The translations under genes were made by a program, and so were the position numbers. From an uncultured Hyphomicrobiales bacterium (GTDB lineage: Bacteria > Pseudomonadota > Alphaproteobacteria > Rhizobiales > Aestuariivirgaceae): 9,354 nt of DNA. Where the stretch lies: contig CAIYXE010000259.1 in the NCBI GenBank assembly GCA_903930095.1, positions 1 through 9,354 on the forward strand, given 5' to 3'. The notes below the pieces were generated by a model, which worked only from the letters and a program-made list of their open reading frames with translations, searched no databases and was not told the origin of the DNA. Shown here one piece after another: positions 7,005 through 9,354 of this stretch (positions are counted from its first letter, which is position 1; every line of letters starts with the position of its first letter).

Positions 7005-8282
7005 ATGCCGAAGTCCATCAGTCTGCCGTCCTATTACCAGGCCACCGCCAGTTCTTCTCCCAGACATCCGCCGCTTCAGGGTGACGTTTCCGCAGATGTG
7101 TGCATCGTGGGCGCCGGATACACCGGCCTTTCCGCCGCGATTGAACTGGCGGAGGCAGGATACAAGGTCGTGGTGGTGGAGGCCGAGACCGTCGGGCATG
7201 GCGCGTCCGGCCGTAATGGCGGCCAGATCTGCACGGGCTTTTCCGCCGGTCAGGAGAAAATCGCCGCACAGCTTGGCAAGGCGGATGCCCGCCGCTGCTT
7301 CGCACTGGCCGAGGAAGCCAAGCTGCTGCTGAAGGAACGGATCACGCGATACGGCATCGATTGCAGCCTGCGCTGGGGATATCTCCATGTGCTGCCCAAG
7401 CCGAACCGCTTCGACGGACTCAAGCAGTGGAAGGCGGAATGGGACGATCTGGGCTATACCGACACCCAACTTCTCAGCAAGGCCGAGCTTGAGGAGAAGC
7501 TTGGAAGCAAGGCCTATCACGGCGCCCTGCGCGAGGGTGGCGCCGGTCACTTCCACCCGCTGAACTACTGCTTTGGCCTCGCGCGTGCTGCAATCTCCGC
7601 GGGTGCCGCGATCCATGAGGGCTCACGCGCCGTCGAGGTGGACACGGGTGAAAGGCCGTTCGTTCGCACCGCACAGGGAAGGGTCAACGCGAAATTCGTG
7701 ATCATCGCCTGCAACGCCTATCTCGGCCGGCTGGTTCCGAAGCTTTACGGGAAGGTGATGCCGGTGACGAGCTACATCATCGCCACGGAACCCCTGGGCG
7801 AGGATCGCGCCCGCGCCTTCATCCGCGATGGCGAGGCGGTGGCCGACACCAACTTCATCGTCGACTATTTCCGCATCACCTCCGACACGCGAATGCTGTT
7901 CGGCGGGCGCGCCAGCTACACGACGCTGGAGCCATCCGATCTCGGCGCCTACATGAAGCCGCGCATGACCAAGATCTTTCCGCAGCTTGCCGATGCGAGG
8001 ATCGACTTCGCCTGGGGTGGTTTCATCGCCATTACCTACAACCGCATTCCGGATTGCGGGCGCCTCAGCCCCACCGCCTATTATGCCCATGGCTATTCAG
8101 GACAGGGCGTGGCGCTCGCCGGTCTCTATGGCAAGCTCATGGCCGAGGCGATCCGCGGCACGGCGGAACGCTTCGACCTGCTGTCCCGGGTGCGGCACCT
8201 GCCCTTCCCCGGCGGGCCGGTACGGGTGCCGATGCTGGCGTCCGCCATGCTGTTCTACCGGCTGAGGGACGCGCTGAGCTGA
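7005..8282 (+). CDS. puuB: Gamma-glutamylputrescine oxidase (FAD-dependent amine oxidoreductase, PuuB-like)
   Basis: A 425-aa DAO-family FAD oxidoreductase. PuuB oxidises gamma-glutamylputrescine to gamma-glutamyl-gamma-aminobutyraldehyde with release of ammonia and H2O2. The N-terminal Rossmann motif is CIVGAGYTGLSAAIELAEAG (33-52), with Glu59 ending the second strand (VVVVEA) as expected for ribose binding. GASGRNGGQICTGFS (66-80) is the PuuB/DadA-type flavin loop. The C-terminal FAD-contact motif is AHGYSGQGVALAGLYGKLMAEAI (361-383). The start MPKSISLPSYYQATA resembles the short N-terminal lead of family members, and the length is typical. Divergence from the PuuA-like synthetase is the main reason for choosing gamma-glutamylputrescine over other amines. 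It is convergent with the agmatinase gene, 6 bp apart. Translation initiation looks weak: no Shine-Dalgarno sequence lies within 4-12 nt of the ATG. Confidence 0.87.
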   Translation: MPKSISLPSYYQATASSSPRHPPLQGDVSADVCIVGAGYTGLSAAIELAEAGYKVVVVEAETVGHGASGRNGGQICTGFSAGQEKIAAQLGKADARRCFALAEEAKLLLKERITRYGIDCSLRWGYLHVLPKPNRFDGLKQWKAEWDDLGYTDTQLLSKAELEEKLGSKAYHGALREGGAGHFHPLNYCFGLARAAISAGAAIHEGSRAVEVDTGERPFVRTAQGRVNAKFVIIACNAYLGRLVPKLYGKVMPVTSYIIATEPLGEDRARAFIRDGEAVADTNFIVDYFRITSDTRMLFGGRASYTTLEPSDLGAYMKPRMTKIFPQLADARIDFAWGGFIAITYNRIPDCGRLSPTAYYAHGYSGQGVALAGLYGKLMAEAIRGTAERFDLLSRVRHLPFPGGPVRVPMLASAMLFYRLRDALS

Positions 8283-8292
8283 GGAGGCTCAG
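8274..8292. terminator. Hairpin spanning the convergent puuB and speB stop codons
   Basis: CTGAGC (8274-8279) and GCTCAG (8287-8292) are perfect complements around a 7-nt loop. The loop contains the puuB TGA (8280-8282), and the right arm contains the speB stop (8289-8291 on the minus strand). The symmetric placement suggests a shared bidirectional stop, but neither side has a T-run, so it is a weak intrinsic terminator at most. Confidence 0.4.
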
Positions 8293-9284
8293 TCCTTCAG
8301 GGGCACGGCGCGGGCACCCTTCTGCCAGGCCTTCAGGCAAAGATATTCCATGACCAGCGACGAGGCAGCCAGCGAAGTGATGTCCGCGTGGTCATAGGGC
8401 GGGGACACTTCCACAAGGTCCATCGCGACGAAATTGACCGCCGTGAGCCGCCGGATAATGGAGGCAGCCTGGTGATAGGTCAGCCCGCCGGGAATGGGCG
8501 TTCCGGTTCCGGGTGCAGCCGACGGATCAAGGCAGTCGATATCGAACGTCAGATACGCCTTGTTGGCGCCGACGGTCTCCGTGATGATGCCGGCGATGTC
8601 CTTGGCCGAACTCTCGTGCACCTCGTCGGCATAGACGAGGCGGAAGCCATAGGTGCGCTCACCCGTGAACACCGTGCGCAAGCCGACCTGCACGGAGGTT
8701 GAAGGATCGATCAGACCCTCACGCACCGCATAGCCGAACATGGTGCCGTGATCGATGCGGCCGCCGTCATCCGGCTCAACGTCACGGTGGGCATCGAAAT
8801 GGATGAGCGACAGAGGACCATGCTTCTTCGCATGAGCCTTCAGCAGTGGATAGGTGACGTAATGATCGCCGCCAAGCGAGACCATCTCAGCGCCCGACGA
8901 CAGGATCTCCGTTGCGTGATCCTCCAGCCGCTGCGGGAAATCCTCCTTGCGGCCCCAGTCGAAGAAGCAGTCGCCGTAGTCGACGACGGCGAGCGTATCG
9001 AAAGGATCGAAGTTCCAGGGCCAGAACGGGCCCCAGGCATTCTCCGCCGACGCCTTGCGGATGCCTTCCGGACCCAAGCGCGTGCCGGACCGGTGCGAGA
9101 CCGCCTGGTCGAAGGGAATGCCCGTCACGGCGATGTCGACGCCGCTCAGGTCGCGGGTGTATTTGCGGCGCATGAAGGAAAGGGCGCCGGCATAGGTCGG
9201 CTCCCACTGCGTTCCCTTCAGCTGCTCGCGGCGAAAGGCATTGTCACCCGGGAGCGGGCCCTTGGAATTCATTTCGAGGGACAT
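8289..9284 (-). CDS. speB: Agmatinase-family ureohydrolase (SpeB-like)
   Basis: A 331-aa binuclear-manganese ureohydrolase. Agmatinase hydrolyses agmatine to putrescine and urea in the cytoplasm. The expected metal ligands are present: His141 in SLGGDHYVTYP, Asp164/His166/Asp168 in HFDAHRDVEPD, and Asp248/Asp250 in LTFDIDCLDPS. The motif IDHGTMF (177-183), seen in agmatinases, and APGTGTPIPGG (257-267) are also present. The N-terminus before VTGIPFDQAV is about 50 residues long, slightly longer than in E. coli SpeB. The second metal motif reads DAHRD where E. coli agmatinase has DAHTD. The start at 9284 has GGAG 7 nt upstream and lies 4 nt after the stop of a polyamine-type ABC ATPase gene, so the two are likely one operon. 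Guanidinobutyrase or guanidinopropionase are alternatives, but the Puu neighbours fit agmatine best. Confidence 0.85.
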   Translation of the reverse strand: MSLEMNSKGPLPGDNAFRREQLKGTQWEPTYAGALSFMRRKYTRDLSGVDIAVTGIPFDQAVSHRSGTRLGPEGIRKASAENAWGPFWPWNFDPFDTLAVVDYGDCFFDWGRKEDFPQRLEDHATEILSSGAEMVSLGGDHYVTYPLLKAHAKKHGPLSLIHFDAHRDVEPDDGGRIDHGTMFGYAVREGLIDPSTSVQVGLRTVFTGERTYGFRLVYADEVHESSAKDIAGIITETVGANKAYLTFDIDCLDPSAAPGTGTPIPGGLTYHQAASIIRRLTAVNFVAMDLVEVSPPYDHADITSLAASSLVMEYLCLKAWQKGARAVPLKD

Positions 9285-9288
9285 TCTT

Positions 9289-9354
9289 CTACTCCGACAG
9301 AACGATCGAATCTTCGGGCGACCAGTGCACCCAGACAGGCTGACCACGCTCAAC
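9289..9354 (-). CDS. C-terminal end of a probable polyamine ABC transporter ATPase (PotA/PotG-like), partial
   Basis: The minus strand from the window edge is open for 21 codons and ends in TAG. It reads VERGQPVWVHWSPEDSIVLS plus a final Glu. This pattern (G-x-P-V-x-V-x-W-x-P-E-D-x-x-V-L near the very C-terminus) resembles the end of the TOBE domain in spermidine/putrescine importer ATPases, as I recall it from that family. The stop is 4 nt before the speB start, and the speB ribosome site (GGAG, 9292-9295) overlaps the final codons. This indicates an operon with possible translational coupling. The fragment is too short for certainty; other ABC ATPases with a TOBE domain are possible. Its place directly upstream of an agmatinase gene supports a polyamine or agmatine importer. 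Confidence 0.6.
   Translation of the reverse strand, partial: VERGQPVWVHWSPEDSIVLSE

Noticed and set aside
1..9354. Search for tRNA or rRNA genes, insertion sequences, CRISPR arrays, attachment sites and toxin-antitoxin or defence genes
   Set aside because: None seen. Nearly all the sequence is accounted for by seven full or partial metabolic and envelope genes plus one uncertain gene end, with short spacers.

Overview
The window is a GC-rich, tightly packed stretch of bacterial chromosome. All genes use strong GC-biased codons and no mobile element, RNA gene or CRISPR array is visible. Gene content and protein style suggest an alphaproteobacterium, probably of the Hyphomicrobiales (Rhizobiales). 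The pointers are a PuuA/PuuB/agmatinase/polyamine-ABC cluster, a YcbB-type L,D-transpeptidase, and a single-pass Sel1-like membrane protein of a style common in that group. This placement is inference from protein style, not from a phylogenetic marker.

Region 1 (1-2343) is an acetyl-CoA node. The tail of acetate kinase (ackA, +) meets phosphate acetyltransferase (pta, -) tail to tail, 10 bp apart. Pta is in turn divergent from a citrate/2-methylcitrate synthase gene (+), with only 25 bp between the two start codons. AckA and Pta interconvert acetate, acetyl phosphate and acetyl-CoA, and the synthase condenses acyl-CoA with oxaloacetate.

Region 2 (2344-5510) concerns the envelope. After a 274-bp spacer with several perfect inverted repeats comes a 399-aa single-pass membrane protein of unknown function (+). 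It has a cytoplasmic Pro-rich tail, an Ig-like adhesin-type segment and a C-terminal Sel1/TPR-like helical domain. It converges on a secreted 537-aa YcbB-family L,D-transpeptidase (-) with an intact SHGC catalytic motif.

Region 3 (5570-9354) handles polyamines. A gamma-glutamylputrescine synthetase (puuA-like, -) is divergent from a gamma-glutamylputrescine oxidase (puuB-like, +) across an 85-bp spacer. PuuB converges with an agmatinase-family ureohydrolase (speB-like, -), and a 6-bp hairpin spans both stop codons. The last 66 bases encode, on the minus strand, the C-terminal end of what looks like a polyamine ABC-transporter ATPase, whose stop codon lies 4 nt before the speB start. Together these suggest uptake of polyamine or agmatine, hydrolysis of agmatine to putrescine, and entry of putrescine into the gamma-glutamylated (Puu) route. 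The later steps (PuuC-type dehydrogenase, PuuD-type hydrolase) are not in the window.

Nothing here is clearly an undescribed system. The least explained items are the Sel1-like membrane protein, the inverted repeats behind the citrate synthase gene, and the repeated AAGCTT-GACC elements between puuA and puuB.
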